Source: Corynebacterium sp. Marseille-P4321 (lineage in GTDB: Bacteria > Actinomycetota > Actinomycetes > Mycobacteriales > Mycobacteriaceae). From it: 64,000 nucleotides of DNA. Shown here piece after piece: positions 26,584 through 36,567 of this stretch. The stretch is from positions 1,106,044 to 1,170,043 of the forward strand of contig NZ_CAHJXO010000001.1 in NCBI RefSeq assembly GCF_903645305.1. The letters run 5' to 3'. Position 1 is the stretch's first letter; each line of letters opens with the position of its first letter. The translations under genes and the position numbers were made by a program. The notes under the pieces were generated by a model, which saw only the letters and a list, made by a program, of their open reading frames with translations, did not search any database and was not told the origin of the DNA.

Positions 26584-27283
26584 CGCGCAACCTGCCGCCG
26601 TGTTTTGGGACATGGACGGCACGCTCATCGACACGGAACCGCTGTGGGGCAAAGCCACTTACGAGCTGGGCGAGCTGCTTGGTCGCCCGCTTACACCCGA
26701 GGTGCGCGCGAGAACCGTCGGCGGCAGTTTCCCGGCCACGTTACGCATCGTCGCCGAGTGGGCAGGCGTGGAGCTGCGCGAGGGGGACCTCGAGCGCTAC
26801 CAAAGGTGGATGTTCGACCGGATGGCGGAGTTGTTTTCGCAGGGCATTGAGCTTAACGACGGCATCCGCGGCGTACTCGAATCACTTACGCAACGCGGCA
26901 CCGCCATGCTGGTCACCACGAACACTGCCCGCGAACTGGCCGACGCCTGCATTGACGCGATCGGCCGCGGGTTCTTTACCGACACCATCTGCGGCGACGA
27001 GGTGGAACGGCCCAAGCCGGCACCTGACATGTATCTGGAGGCGGCGCGGCGTGTGGGCGCAGCGCCGGGGGACTGCCTGGTGTTCGAGGATTCTTTTAAC
27101 GGCATGAGTGCCGCGGCCGCCGCCGGCTGCGTGGTGCGCGGGCTAGCTACACCGGGCGCGAATGTGCCGGACGGGGTTGTGCCGCTTGACCCGGGCGAGT
27201 TCGAGGGGGCATCGGCCGCGGATGTGGACCGTTGGTTCGCCGAGGCGCGCGACGCGGTCACGGCGCGCGTTTTCCGCAGCTAG
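26576..27283 (+). CDS. HAD-superfamily phosphatase
   Basis: A 235-residue HAD subfamily IA hydrolase. Motif I is [12 protein letters not shown] (nucleophile Asp and acid Asp), motif II is LVTTNTA, motif III is the Lys in RPKPAPD and motif IV is VFEDSFNG. The cap lies between motifs I and II. The start is TTG 26576, overlapping the end of the preceding gene, with GGAG upstream; translational coupling is likely. The substrate is unknown. From memory, C. glutamicum has hisE and hisG between a similar gene and aspA; here aspA follows after 44 bases. Confidence 0.88.
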   Translation: MNSAQPAAVFWDMDGTLIDTEPLWGKATYELGELLGRPLTPEVRARTVGGSFPATLRIVAEWAGVELREGDLERYQRWMFDRMAELFSQGIELNDGIRGVLESLTQRGTAMLVTTNTARELADACIDAIGRGFFTDTICGDEVERPKPAPDMYLEAARRVGAAPGDCLVFEDSFNGMSAAAAAGCVVRGLATPGANVPDGVVPLDPGEFEGASAADVDRWFAEARDAVTARVFRS

Positions 27284-27327
27284 CGCACCAAGACGGGGCC
27301 AGCAGGCATTTACGTATAGTTGGGTGT

Positions 27328-28815
27328 ATGAGCACTCGTACTGAAGAAGACCTGCTTGGCACTAAAGACGTCCCCTCGGACGTGTACTACGGCATCCACG
27401 CACTGCGCGCGGTGGATAACTTCCAGCTCTCGCAGAGCACCGTCAACGATTTCCCGGAGTTCATCCGCGGCATGGTGCAGGTGAAGAAGGCGACAGCGCT
27501 TGCGAACCGCCGCCTGCACGTGCTTCCGAAGGATAAGGCCGAGGCGATCATCAAGGCATGCGACCTGATCCTGGAGGAGGGCCGCTGCATGGACCAGTGG
27601 CCGACCGACGTGTTCCAGGGTGGCGCGGGCACCTCGGTGAACATGAACACCAACGAGGTGGTGGCCAACCTTGCGCTTGAGACGATCGGGCGCGAGAAGG
27701 GCGAGTACGGCGTCATCAACCCGAACGACGACGTGAACATGTCGCAGTCCACGAACGACGCGTACCCGACGGGCTTCCGCCTCGGCGTCTACTACGCGGT
27801 GCAAGGCCTGCTGGACGAGCTGGACGAGCTGCAGAAGGCGTTTCGCGCGAAGGGCGACGAGTTCGCCGACATCCTCAAGATGGGCCGCACCCAGCTGCAG
27901 GACGCTGTGCCGATGACGCTGGGTCAGGAGTTCACCGCCTTCGGTTCGAACCTGGCTGAGGAGCAGCGCACGATCTGTGCTGCTGCGGATTCGCTGCTCG
28001 AGGTGAACCTCGGCGCGACCGCGATCGGCACGGGCATTAACACGCCGAACGGCTACCGCGACCAGGTTGTCGCCGCGCTGCGCGAGGTGACCGGCCTGGA
28101 TGTGCAGGCGTCGCCGGACCTCATCGAAGCCACCTCGGACACCGGCGGCTACGTGATGATGCACGGCGCGATCAAGCGCGCCGCGATGAAGCTGTCGAAG
28201 ATTTGCAACGACCTGCGCCTGCTGTCGTCCGGCCCGCGCGCGGGCCTGAACGAGATCAACCTGCCGGAGCGCCAGGCGGGTTCCTCGATCATGCCGGCGA
28301 AGGTGAACCCGGTGATCCCCGAGGTGGTTAACCAGGTCTGCTTCAAGGTGTTCGGCAACGATGTCACGATCTCCATGGCGGCGGAGGCGGGCCAGCTGCA
28401 GCTCAACGTGATGGAGCCGGTGATTGCCCAGTCGCTGTTCGAGTCGATCCGCCTGCTCACCAACGCAGCGCGCACGCTGCGCGAGAAGTGCGTCGAGGGC
28501 ATCACGGCGAACAAGGAAGTCTGCGAGGCGTACGTGACGAACTCCATCGGAATCGTCACCTACCTCAACCCGGTGATCGGCCACCACAACGGCGACGTGA
28601 TTGGCCGCGAGGCGGCGGAGACCGGCAAGAGCGTCTACGAGCTGGTGCTGGAGAAGGGGCTCATCGAGGAAGACGACCTGAAGAAGCTGCTGAGCAAGGA
28701 AAACCTCATGCACCCGGAGTACCGCGGCAAGGTCTACATCGACGGTGAAGGCGCTGACGTCACCGAGCAGGCGACGGACGTCGTGGACCGTGGCGAAGAC
28801 GCTGACGGGGAGTAG
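27328..28815 (+). CDS. aspA: Aspartate ammonia-lyase
   Basis: A 495-residue aspartase converting L-aspartate to fumarate and ammonia. The fumarase/aspartase signature [11 protein letters not shown] sits in the flexible catalytic loop at ~329-339. Further family blocks are [13 protein letters not shown] and [16 protein letters not shown]. The last ~25 residues (after [12 protein letters not shown]) are an acidic extension. ATG 27328 has a near-perfect TATAGT box 7 bases upstream. With the Dcu transporter gene downstream it forms a plausible aspartate/fumarate exchange module. Confidence 0.95.
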   Translation: MSTRTEEDLLGTKDVPSDVYYGIHALRAVDNFQLSQSTVNDFPEFIRGMVQVKKATALANRRLHVLPKDKAEAIIKACDLILEEGRCMDQWPTDVFQGGAGTSVNMNTNEVVANLALETIGREKGEYGVINPNDDVNMSQSTNDAYPTGFRLGVYYAVQGLLDELDELQKAFRAKGDEFADILKMGRTQLQDAVPMTLGQEFTAFGSNLAEEQRTICAAADSLLEVNLGATAIGTGINTPNGYRDQVVAALREVTGLDVQASPDLIEATSDTGGYVMMHGAIKRAAMKLSKICNDLRLLSSGPRAGLNEINLPERQAGSSIMPAKVNPVIPEVVNQVCFKVFGNDVTISMAAEAGQLQLNVMEPVIAQSLFESIRLLTNAARTLREKCVEGITANKEVCEAYVTNSIGIVTYLNPVIGHHNGDVIGREAAETGKSVYELVLEKGLIEEDDLKKLLSKENLMHPEYRGKVYIDGEGADVTEQATDVVDRGEDADGE

Positions 28816-28837
28816 CGCAGGGTGGCGCCGTATTTTC

Positions 28838-28890
28838 GGCGGGTGTGACAGCTACTGATCGAACGGGCGGTAGCGGAAGTCACACCCGCC
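28838..28890. promoter_or_regulatory. 12-bp perfect inverted repeat between aspA and the Dcu gene
   Basis: GGCGGGTGTGAC (28838-28849) and GTCACACCCGCC (28879-28890) are exact inverted repeats 29 bases apart. A third half-copy, GGTGTGAC, follows at about 28903. It may be an aspA terminator or a looped operator in front of the transporter gene. There is no T-run. Confidence 0.55.
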
Positions 28891-28930
28891 CTTCCCGTCT
28901 TTGGTGTGACCTAAAGGGGATAATGGAGTC

Positions 28931-30241
28931 ATGTTGTTAGTGCTCCATCTCATTATTCTTTTCGGTGCCATCGTCCTCGGCGCACGGATGGGCTCCATCG
29001 CCATTGGATTCGCAGGTGGCTTGGGGGTTCTGCTACTCGGCGCAACTGGGATGCCGGTGAGCGCCGAGGCGATCCCTTTCGACGTCATCGGCATCATCAT
29101 GTGCGTCATCGCCGCGATCTCGGCGATGCAGCTCGCGGGAGGCATGGACTACCTGGTGTACCTGGCCGAGAAGTTCCTCCGGCGCAGCCCGAAGAAGATC
29201 ACCGTCTACGCTCCAATTGTCACGTGGCTGATGACGCTTTTGGCGGGCACCGGGCACACCGCGTTTTCCACGATGCCCGTCATCGTGGAGGTGGCAAAAG
29301 AGGGCAAGGTACGCCCATCCCGCCCGTTGTCAGCGGCCGTGATTGCGTCACAGATGGCCATCGTGGCTTCGCCGATCTCCGCTGCGGTGGTGTTCATGGC
29401 GTCCGCCTTGGAACCACTCGGAGTGGGCTACCTGCAGCTACTCGCAGTGATGATCCCTGCCACCTTCCTCGCGATCTTCCCCACGGCGTGGGTGGCCAAC
29501 CGCTCCGGACGCGACTTGGAAGACGATCCGGTGTACCAGCAACGGCTTCGCGACGGGCTGGTGGCGCCGCCTGGCGGCATGGCCGATTTCCGGGTGAAAG
29601 AAGGAGCGAGGACCTCCGTGTGGATTTTCCTGGTGGCCATCCTCGTCGTCATGGCGTACGCGACGCTTATCTCGGAGCAGCTCGGTTTGGTGGAAGAACC
29701 CACTATCCCGCGCAACGAGGCAATCATGGCGATCATGCTGGCCGCCGCCGCGGCCATCGTGCTTGCCACGAAATCGAAGTCGGCCGAAGTGCTCAACACC
29801 CAGGTGTTCCGCTCCGGCATGTCGGCTTGCGTCTGTGTGCTCGGCGTGGCGTGGCTGGGCACCACGTTCATCAACTACTACATCGACGACATCCAGGCGA
29901 TCGCGGGTGATGTGCTCAACGCGCAGCCGTGGCTGCTCGCCGTCGTGCTCTTCTTCGCGGCCTCCCTGTTGTACTCGCAGGCGGCGACGGCGAAGGCGCT
30001 GATGCCAGCTGCTCTGGCGATCGGTGTGAGTCCCCTGACGGCGCTCGCATCCTTCCCGGCGGTTTCCGCACTGTTCGTGCTGCCCACGTACCCGACTCTG
30101 CTGGCCGCGGTGGAGATGGACGATACGGGTTCGACCCGCATCGGAAAGTACGTCTTCGACCACCCGTTCCTCCTCCCAGGAGTGGTGTGCATCGCAGTCA
30201 GCGTTGTCCTCGGGTACGGCATCGGCGCTGCGGTACTCTAA
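28931..30241 (+). CDS. Dcu-family C4-dicarboxylate transporter
   Basis: A 436-residue membrane protein of the anaerobic C4-dicarboxylate (DcuA/DcuB) family, with about ten to twelve hydrophobic segments. Typical blocks are GGMDYLVYLAEKFLRRSPKKI, THLLAGTGHTAFSTMP-like sequence and AIVASPISAAVVFMAS. It should exchange aspartate, fumarate or succinate, matching aspA just upstream. Whether it is closer to DcuA or DcuB cannot be decided by eye. ATG 28931 is preceded by GATAAT at 6 bases. Confidence 0.9.
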   Translation: MLLVLHLIILFGAIVLGARMGSIAIGFAGGLGVLLLGATGMPVSAEAIPFDVIGIIMCVIAAISAMQLAGGMDYLVYLAEKFLRRSPKKITVYAPIVTWLMTLLAGTGHTAFSTMPVIVEVAKEGKVRPSRPLSAAVIASQMAIVASPISAAVVFMASALEPLGVGYLQLLAVMIPATFLAIFPTAWVANRSGRDLEDDPVYQQRLRDGLVAPPGGMADFRVKEGARTSVWIFLVAILVVMAYATLISEQLGLVEEPTIPRNEAIMAIMLAAAAAIVLATKSKSAEVLNTQVFRSGMSACVCVLGVAWLGTTFINYYIDDIQAIAGDVLNAQPWLLAVVLFFAASLLYSQAATAKALMPAALAIGVSPLTALASFPAVSALFVLPTYPTLLAAVEMDDTGSTRIGKYVFDHPFLLPGVVCIAVSVVLGYGIGAAVL

Positions 30242-30245
30242 GTGC

Positions 30246-31925
30246 ATGACTGCAAACAATTCATCCGCCCCAAAGTCCGACGTTGAAATCGCCCAGGCGC
30301 ACGAGCTTGAGCCCATCACCGCAATCGCGGAAAGGGCGACGGTGAGCGAGGAAGCGCTCATCCCGTACGGCAAGCACATGGCCAAGGTGGACATCACCAA
30401 GGTGCCCGATAACGCCCCCGGCAAGCTGGTGTTGGTCACCGGCGTTTCCCCGACGCCGGCGGGCGAAGGTAAGTCCACCTCGCTGATCGGCCTCACCGAC
30501 GCGTTGGCACAGCTCGGGCACAAGGCCATGGTCGCACTGCGCGAGCCCTCGCTCGGCCCGGTGATGGGTATCAAGGGCGGCGCAGCTGGCGGCGGGTACT
30601 CCCAGGTCGTGCCGATGGAGCAGATCAACCTGCACTTCACAGGCGACTTCCACGCGATTACCAGCGCCAACAACACGCTCGCGGCACTTATTGACAACCA
30701 CATCCAGCAGGGCAACGACCTGGGCATCGACCCGCGTCGCGTGACCTGGCAGCGCTGCCTGGACGTCAACGACCGCAACCTGCGCAACGTGGTCACCGGC
30801 CTCGGCGGCCCGGGCAACGGTATGCCGGCTGAGACTGGCTTTACCATTACGGCAGCCTCCGAGATCATGGCGATTCTCGGCCTGGCGACCGACCTGGCGG
30901 ATCTGAAGCGCCGCCTGGCCAACATCACGATCGGCCTGACGTACGACAGGAAGCCCGTCACCGCGGGCCAGCTCAACGCACAGGGCGCGATGGCGGCGCT
31001 GTTGAAGGAGGCGGTGAACCCGAACCTGGTGCAAACCTTGGGCGGCACCCCGGCGTTCATCCACGGCGGCCCGTTCGCCAACATCGCCCACGGCTGCAAC
31101 ACGCTTATCGCCACCCGTACTGCGCAGCGCTACGCCGACATCGTGCTCACCGAGGCCGGCTTCGGCTCGGATCTGGGTGCGGAGAAGTTCTTCGACATCA
31201 AGGCCCGTTACGGCGACCTGGACGTCGCCGGCGCGATCGTGGTGTGCACCATCCGCTCGATCAAGTACAACGCTGGCGTGGCGAAGGCCGACTTGAACGA
31301 AGAAAACATCGACGCGCTCAAGGAAGGCATCGTGAACCTGGAGCGTCACGTGGAAAACGTGGCGAAGTTCGGCGTAACACCGGTCGTGTCGCTGAACCTG
31401 TTCACCTCCGACACGGATGCCGAGCGCGAGTTCGTCCGCAACTGGGCAGATGAGAAGGGTATCGCGCTGGAGGAATCCGAGGTGTGGGCCAAGGGCGGCG
31501 ACGGCGCCATCAAGCTCGCCGAAACCCTGCTGGCAAACCTCACCGAGGGCACCTCCAAGCCGCTCTACGACCCGGCGGACGGCATCGAGAACGCCATCGA
31601 GACCATCGCGCGGGAGATCTACCGCGCAGATGACGTGCAGTACTCAGCTGCGGCGCTGAAGGATCTGCAGACGCTGAAGGACAACGGCTTCGACACCCTG
31701 CCGGTGTGCGTGTCCAAGACGCAGTACTCCTTCTCCGACGATCCGTCGCAGCTTGGCGCGCCGACCGGCCACACGCTGCACGTGCGCAACCTGCTGCCGC
31801 GCACCGGCGCGGGCTTCGTCGTGGCGCTCACCGGCGATGTGATGACCATGCCGGGTCTGCCGAAGGTGCCTAGCGCCAACAACATCGACGTGGACGAAAA
31901 CGGCCAGATCTCCGGCCTGTTCTAG
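30246..31925 (+). CDS. fhs: Formate-tetrahydrofolate ligase
   Basis: A 559-residue ATP-dependent enzyme making 10-formyl-THF from formate. Motifs include the P-loop-like TPAGEGKST (residues ~75-83), REPSLGPVMGIKGGAAGGGYSQV-type sequence and the folate-site region near VVTGLGGPGNG. It feeds C1 units to purine and formyl-Met synthesis and would salvage formate. ATG 30246 is 4 bases past the Dcu stop and has TACTCT 6 bases upstream. Its stop overlaps that of the convergent nuclease gene by 4 bases. Confidence 0.96.
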   Translation: MTANNSSAPKSDVEIAQAHELEPITAIAERATVSEEALIPYGKHMAKVDITKVPDNAPGKLVLVTGVSPTPAGEGKSTSLIGLTDALAQLGHKAMVALREPSLGPVMGIKGGAAGGGYSQVVPMEQINLHFTGDFHAITSANNTLAALIDNHIQQGNDLGIDPRRVTWQRCLDVNDRNLRNVVTGLGGPGNGMPAETGFTITAASEIMAILGLATDLADLKRRLANITIGLTYDRKPVTAGQLNAQGAMAALLKEAVNPNLVQTLGGTPAFIHGGPFANIAHGCNTLIATRTAQRYADIVLTEAGFGSDLGAEKFFDIKARYGDLDVAGAIVVCTIRSIKYNAGVAKADLNEENIDALKEGIVNLERHVENVAKFGVTPVVSLNLFTSDTDAEREFVRNWADEKGIALEESEVWAKGGDGAIKLAETLLANLTEGTSKPLYDPADGIENAIETIAREIYRADDVQYSAAALKDLQTLKDNGFDTLPVCVSKTQYSFSDDPSQLGAPTGHTLHVRNLLPRTGAGFVVALTGDVMTMPGLPKVPSANNIDVDENGQISGLF

Positions 31926-32761
31926 TCCTCGGCTGTAGCCGGATCGTCTTCCGGCCCGGCTTCCGCCTCGTCCGCCCGCGACCCCGGCCACCCGGGGTAC
32001 GCGGGCGGCGTGCCTCCGAAGGCGGGGCACAGCGACTGGAAGGCGCACCACCCGCACAGCTTCGACGTTTGCGGCCGGAAGGTGCCCTCCACACCGTCGC
32101 CCTCGATCTTGGCCCACAGGTCGGCGAGGTCGCGCTCAAAATACTCGAGTTCCTCGCGCGAAGGGGTGAGGATCATCGAATCCATCACCTTCAGGTACAT
32201 CAGTTTCAGCTGGGTGGGTACGACGCCGAACAGGCGCCAGTACACCAGGGCGTAGAAGCGCATCTGGAACTGGGCGTCCTGGGAGTAGCGGGGAAGAGGC
32301 TTCTTGCCGGTTTTATAGTCCACCACGCGCACCTCGCCGGTGGGCGCGACGTCCACTCGGTCGATGAAGCCGCGCACCGGCACGCCGTTGGGCAGCACGA
32401 AATCCACGGGCATCTCTTGGGCGAAGGCGTCGAATCCGAGCGGGTTTTCCATGGTGAAGTAGCCGCGCAGAAGCGCGCGCGAATCGACGAGCAGTTGGTG
32501 GGTGTCGGTGATGGGTTGGGCGCACTCGGGGGCGTCGATCAGCATTTGCTCCCAATGCGGCTTGAGTCGCTTCACGGCGGCCGGGTACGTGCGCTTCTCG
32601 CGCGGCCACGTGAACATCTCCTCCAACACCGCGTGCACGAGTGTGCCGCGCACCTGCGCTTCGGTGGTGGGTTCTTCGAGCCGGTCGATGGCGCGCAGCC
32701 GGTACTGCAGCGGGCAGCGCTTGTAGTCGGAGGCGCGGGAGGGGGAGAGGGCAAGTGACAT
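31922..32761 (-). CDS. RecB-family PD-(D/E)XK exonuclease (Cas4-like fold)
   Basis: A 279-residue stand-alone nuclease of the RecB/Cas4 type. Motifs: CPLQYRLR near the N-terminus (first cluster Cys at ~16), the GTLVHAVLEEMF helix, the metal-site Asp in RGFIDRVDV, and VDYKTGK carrying the PD-(D/E)XK Asp-x-Lys. A C-terminal CGWCAFQSLC triplet completes a likely [4Fe-4S] site. No CRISPR genes are nearby, so a repair role is more likely. ATG 32761 has TAAAAT 7 bases upstream, overlapping the promoter of the divergent aminopeptidase. Confidence 0.9.
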   Translation of the reverse strand: MSLALSPSRASDYKRCPLQYRLRAIDRLEEPTTEAQVRGTLVHAVLEEMFTWPREKRTYPAAVKRLKPHWEQMLIDAPECAQPITDTHQLLVDSRALLRGYFTMENPLGFDAFAQEMPVDFVLPNGVPVRGFIDRVDVAPTGEVRVVDYKTGKKPLPRYSQDAQFQMRFYALVYWRLFGVVPTQLKLMYLKVMDSMILTPSREELEYFERDLADLWAKIEGDGVEGTFRPQTSKLCGWCAFQSLCPAFGGTPPAYPGWPGSRADEAEAGPEDDPATAED

Positions 32762-32768
32762 GGGAGTT

Positions 32769-32778
32769 ATTTTAAGGT
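32769..32778. promoter_or_regulatory. Overlapping back-to-back -10 boxes of two leaderless genes
   Basis: The 23 bases between two divergent start codons hold a minus-strand TAAAAT (32774-32769), 7 bases before ATG 32761, and a plus-strand TAAGGT (32773-32778), 6 bases before ATG 32785. The two boxes share two base pairs, so the two polymerases cannot bind at once. Confidence 0.6.
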
Positions 32779-32784
32779 GGGTGC

Positions 32785-33984
32785 ATGATCGACTTCATCG
32801 CAGCCAGCCCGAGCGCGTTCCACGCCGCGGCCAATGTCGCGGCACGGCTTGAGCAGGAGGGCTTTTCGCTTGACGACGCATCCGTGGACCCCGCCTCCCC
32901 CGGAGGCCACTACATCTGCCGCGATGGCGCCGTGATCGCTTGGTGGGTGCCGACGCATGCCGAGCCGCGCTTCCGCGTGGTTGGCTCGCATACCGATTCA
33001 CCGGGGCTGATGGCTAAACCGGTGCCGGATATCCACCGCGAGGGCTACCACCAGGTGGCGGTGGAGGTCTACGGCGGCGCGATTTTGCCCAGCTGGTTCG
33101 ACCGAGACCTCACTTTCGCGGGCCGCGTGGTCACCGCGGACGGCGAGGAACACCTGGTGAACACCGGGCCGGTGGCGCGTGTGCCGAACTTAGCCATTCA
33201 CCTGTACCGCCAGAACGCGCCGGAGCTCGACCGTCAGGCGCACACGGTCCCGCTGTTGGGCGTGGACCAGCCGCTGCTGGAGCTCACGGCGGAATCTGCG
33301 GGCATCGGCGCAGCCGACATCGTGGCGCATGAGCTCATCACCGCCGATGCGCAGCGCGGCCAGCTGCTGGGCGACTACATCACCGCCGGGCGCTTGGACA
33401 ATCTGACCAGCGTGTGGGCCTCGCTCGAAGCGCTCATCGCGGCGAAGGACGACGCGAGGGAAATCCTCGTGCTTGCGGCGTTCAACCACGAAGAAGTCGG
33501 CTCTGCGTCCACGGCTGGCGCGGGCGGGCCGATGCTCGAGCGCGTGCTGCACCGGGTAGCCGGCGGGTTCGGGGAGCCGGGGGAGATCATCGCCAACTCG
33601 ATCCAGGTCTCGGCGGACGCGGCGCACGCGGTGCACCCGAACTACCCACAGAAGCACGACACCACCCATCACCCGGTGCTCGGCGGAGGGCCGGTGCTGA
33701 AGGTCAACGCGAACCAACGCTACGCCTCGAACGCGGTGACCGAGGCCGCCTGGATCGCGGCCTGCCGCGCCGCAGGTGTGCCACACCAGACCTTCGTGGG
33801 CAACAACTCGGTGCCGTGCGGATCCACCATCGGTCCGATCTCTTCGACCCGGCTGGGACTCCCCACGGTTGACGTCGGTGTTGCACTACTATCCATGCAC
33901 TCGGCGCGCGAAATGTGCTCGGCGCGCGACATGGAATACTTCACCAAGGCACTCACCGCGTTTTACGCCGGAGCGGGGCGCTAA
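32785..33984 (+). CDS. M18-family aspartyl aminopeptidase
   Basis: A 399-residue zinc metallopeptidase of family M18 that removes N-terminal acidic residues from peptides. The metal ligands sit in GSHTDSPGL (His and Asp), FNHEEVGSAST (Glu pair), SADAAHAVHPNY (Asp) and near the C-terminus at LLSMHSAREM (His). It is slightly shorter than the E. coli-type enzymes. From memory, C. glutamicum annotates an equivalent gene as pepC in a similar place. The leaderless start is shared with the divergent nuclease promoter. Confidence 0.93.
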   Translation: MIDFIAASPSAFHAAANVAARLEQEGFSLDDASVDPASPGGHYICRDGAVIAWWVPTHAEPRFRVVGSHTDSPGLMAKPVPDIHREGYHQVAVEVYGGAILPSWFDRDLTFAGRVVTADGEEHLVNTGPVARVPNLAIHLYRQNAPELDRQAHTVPLLGVDQPLLELTAESAGIGAADIVAHELITADAQRGQLLGDYITAGRLDNLTSVWASLEALIAAKDDAREILVLAAFNHEEVGSASTAGAGGPMLERVLHRVAGGFGEPGEIIANSIQVSADAAHAVHPNYPQKHDTTHHPVLGGGPVLKVNANQRYASNAVTEAAWIAACRAAGVPHQTFVGNNSVPCGSTIGPISSTRLGLPTVDVGVALLSMHSAREMCSARDMEYFTKALTAFYAGAGR

Positions 33985-34000
33985 GGCATACTCGGAAACC

Positions 34001-34834
34001 ATGTATTCCGGCCCATTTCAACCAGGCGACAAGGTTCAACTCACCGACGCAAAACGGCGCCACTTCACCTTTGAGCTCGTGGAGCACGGACAGTTCCACT
34101 GCCACAAAGGCATCGTGGAGCACGACGACATTATCGGTGCCGACGAGGGCTCTGTGGTGCAGTCCACGCTGGGGGCGGATTTCCTCTGCTTCCGCCACCT
34201 GCTGGTAGACCACGTGTTGTCCATGCCGCGCGGCGCCGCAGTGATCTACCCGAAGGACGCCGCGCAGATTCTGGTGGAGGGCGACATCTTCATGGGCGCC
34301 CGGGTGCTTGAGGCAGGGGCGGGCTCGGGCGCGCTGACCATGTCGCTGCTGCGCGCCGTGGGGCCGGAAGGCAAGGTGTTCTCCTACGAGATCCGCGATG
34401 ACCACCTTGCTTACGCCAAGGACAACGTGGCTGACTACTTCCAAGGCACGCCCGAGTGGTGGGAGCCGCGTCTTGGCGATTTCGGCGAGATCACCCCGGA
34501 TGACCTCGGCGGCCAGGTGGACCGCGTCATTTTGGACATGGTGGAACCGTGGCACTTCATCGACACGGTAAAAGACGTGCTCATCCCTGGCGGCGTATTC
34601 ATGACGTACGTGGCCACAGTGCCGCAGCTGATGAACATCATGGAGGCCATCCGTGAGGCGAAGTGCTTCACGGAACCACGCGCGTGGGAGACGCTGCTGC
34701 GTGAGTGGAAGGTTGAAGGCCTGGCCACACGCCCGGAGCACCGGATGAACGCCCACACCGCGTTTTTGGTGTGGACGCGAAGGCTCGCGGACGGTGTGAC
34801 TCCGCCGCGTCCGCAGCGAAAAGCCCGTCGATAA
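34001..34834 (+). CDS. trmI: tRNA (adenine-58-N1)-methyltransferase TrmI
   Basis: A 277-residue SAM-dependent enzyme making m1A58 in the tRNA T-loop. The SAM-binding glycine motif is VLEAGAGSGALTMSLL (~residues 101-116), and the catalytic-site block is DMVEPWHF. The N-terminal ~70 residues form the small beta domain. The gene commonly precedes arc/mpa in actinobacteria, as here. ATG 34001 follows a CATACT box by 8 bases. Confidence 0.94.
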   Translation: MYSGPFQPGDKVQLTDAKRRHFTFELVEHGQFHCHKGIVEHDDIIGADEGSVVQSTLGADFLCFRHLLVDHVLSMPRGAAVIYPKDAAQILVEGDIFMGARVLEAGAGSGALTMSLLRAVGPEGKVFSYEIRDDHLAYAKDNVADYFQGTPEWWEPRLGDFGEITPDDLGGQVDRVILDMVEPWHFIDTVKDVLIPGGVFMTYVATVPQLMNIMEAIREAKCFTEPRAWETLLREWKVEGLATRPEHRMNAHTAFLVWTRRLADGVTPPRPQRKARR

Positions 34835-34861
34835 GCAACCTGCTCCCGTAGGCTCAGGTTT

Positions 34862-36385
34862 ATGTCTGGATTTATTGAAGATGACGGCTTCGGCCCGGAG
34901 CTGCGCAACCTCCGCACGGAGAACCAGAACCTGGGCGAGCGCAATAAGAAGCTCGCCGAACTGCTGAAATCCAGCCGCGACAAGCTCAACGACTTGTATG
35001 CGAAGGTGGAGGAGCTGGGCGAGCCGGCCACCCCGTACGGCATCTATCTCGGTGCCTCAACACGGGACATGGAAGCCGAGGTGTACACCTCCGGTCGCCG
35101 CATGCGCGTGAAAGTCTCCCCGATGGTGGATATGTCGGCGCTCGTGCCGGGCACGCTCGTGCGCCTAGGTCAGGGCACCGTGATTGTGGAGGCCTGCGGG
35201 TTCATGCCCACCGGCAACCTGTACACCATGGTGGAGCGCGTCGGCGAAGACCGTGCGGTGGTGGCCGACCAGCAGGGGCTGGAATCGCTGGTCATGCTCG
35301 CCGAGCCGCTGCTGAAAACTGCGCGCGCAGGTGACACCGTGCTGGTGAACGCCTCCGCGGGCTACGCGTTCGAACGTGTGGCGAAAACCGAGGTAAACCA
35401 GCTCTCGCTCGAGGAGGTGCCGGATGTCACTTATGCCGACATCGGTGGTCTGCGCTCGCAGATTGAGACGATCCAGGACTCGGTGGAGCTGCCGTTTTCC
35501 AACCCCGGCTTGTACGCGCAGTACGACCTGAAGCCGCCGAAGGGCTTGCTGCTGTACGGCCCGCCCGGTTGCGGTAAGACGCTCATTGCCAAGGCGGTGG
35601 CGAATTCGCTTTCGCAGCGCCTGGGCGACGGTGGCCGGGCCCACTTCATCAACGTCAAGGGCCCAGAGCTTTTGAACAAGTTTGTCGGCGAGACGGAGCG
35701 CCGCATCCGCCTCATCTTCGAGCGTGCACGCGAGCTGGCCTCCGAAGGCACGCCGGTGATCGTGTTCTTCGATGAGATGGAGTCGATCTTCCGTACCCGC
35801 GGCTCGGGCATCTCCTCTGACATGGAGACCACGGTTGTGCCGCAGCTGCTCACGGAGATCGATGGCGTGGAGGACATCGCGAACGTGATTGTCATCGGCG
35901 CGACGAACCGCGAGGAGCTCATCGACCCGGCGATTCTTCGCCCCGGCCGACTGGACATCAAGGTGCGTGTCTCTCGCCCGGATAAGGAAGAGGCCAAGGA
36001 CATCCTGGCGCGCTACATCACGCCTGGCATCCCGCTTGCGGGCACGCGAGAGCAGCTAATCGACGCTGCCGCTGACGCCATGTTCGAGCCCCGCCCGTTC
36101 GTGCGCTTGGAGCTTGTCGACGGTTCCACGGAGACCCTGTACTACTCCGACTTCGTCTCTGGCGCGATGATTGCCAACGTGGTGAACCGGGCCAAAAAAC
36201 TGGCTATCAAGGACCACCTGTCGGGCGTTTCTGAGACCGGCATCACCGCAGACCACTTGCGCCAGGCTGTCCGCGACGAGCAGGACGAGAGCGAGGACAT
36301 GCCGAACACCGCCAGCCCAGACGAGTGGGCGCGCATCACCGGACGGCAGGGCAAGCGCGTGGTTGGCGCTGAGGTGGTGGGGTAG
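34862..36385 (+). CDS. arc: AAA+ ATPase ring of the pupylation system (ARC/Mpa)
   Basis: A 507-residue homologue of mycobacterial Mpa, which binds pupylated proteins and unfolds them. Residues ~15-53 form the Pup-binding coiled coil, ~57-170 hold two OB-like domains, and the AAA+ core has Walker A GPPGCGKT (233-240) and Walker B VFFDE (Asp304, Glu305). The C-terminus ends VVGAEVVG, so the GQYL tail by which Mpa docks on the proteasome is missing. This fits the lack of proteasome genes. ATG 34862 follows TAGGCT by 7 bases. Confidence 0.95.
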   Translation: MSGFIEDDGFGPELRNLRTENQNLGERNKKLAELLKSSRDKLNDLYAKVEELGEPATPYGIYLGASTRDMEAEVYTSGRRMRVKVSPMVDMSALVPGTLVRLGQGTVIVEACGFMPTGNLYTMVERVGEDRAVVADQQGLESLVMLAEPLLKTARAGDTVLVNASAGYAFERVAKTEVNQLSLEEVPDVTYADIGGLRSQIETIQDSVELPFSNPGLYAQYDLKPPKGLLLYGPPGCGKTLIAKAVANSLSQRLGDGGRAHFINVKGPELLNKFVGETERRIRLIFERARELASEGTPVIVFFDEMESIFRTRGSGISSDMETTVVPQLLTEIDGVEDIANVIVIGATNREELIDPAILRPGRLDIKVRVSRPDKEEAKDILARYITPGIPLAGTREQLIDAAADAMFEPRPFVRLELVDGSTETLYYSDFVSGAMIANVVNRAKKLAIKDHLSGVSETGITADHLRQAVRDEQDESEDMPNTASPDEWARITGRQGKRVVGAEVVG

Positions 36386-36425
36386 CGGCCCGCGCCACCT
36401 GTACCCGCGCCACCCGTACCCGTAG

Positions 36426-36452
36426 CGCCGCGCCGGATTGCCCGGTGCGGCG
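36426..36452 (+). terminator. Terminator hairpin after arc
   Basis: CGCCGCGCCGG and CCGGTGCGGCG form an 11-bp stem (one G-T pair) with a 5-base loop, followed by a T-rich stretch (TTTGGCGTTTG). It separates arc from the BASS transporter gene. Confidence 0.65.
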
Positions 36453-36567
36453 TTTGGCGTTTGTAAAGGTACGACCACGAAATGGCTGTTTCGCCGCGAA
36501 GGGTCCAGTACAGTAACCCCCATTCCAAACAGTGGGCACATATCCCACACAGTGAGTAGGAGGTTGT

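Noticed and set aside
27310..31114. Long minus-strand frames opposite aspA, the Dcu gene and fhs
   Set aside because: They are antisense shadows of clearly identified genes. Their composition is typical of reverse-frame high-GC sequence.
31922..32761. The RecB-like nuclease as a CRISPR Cas4
   Set aside because: The fold is shared, but there is no array and no other cas gene within the window.
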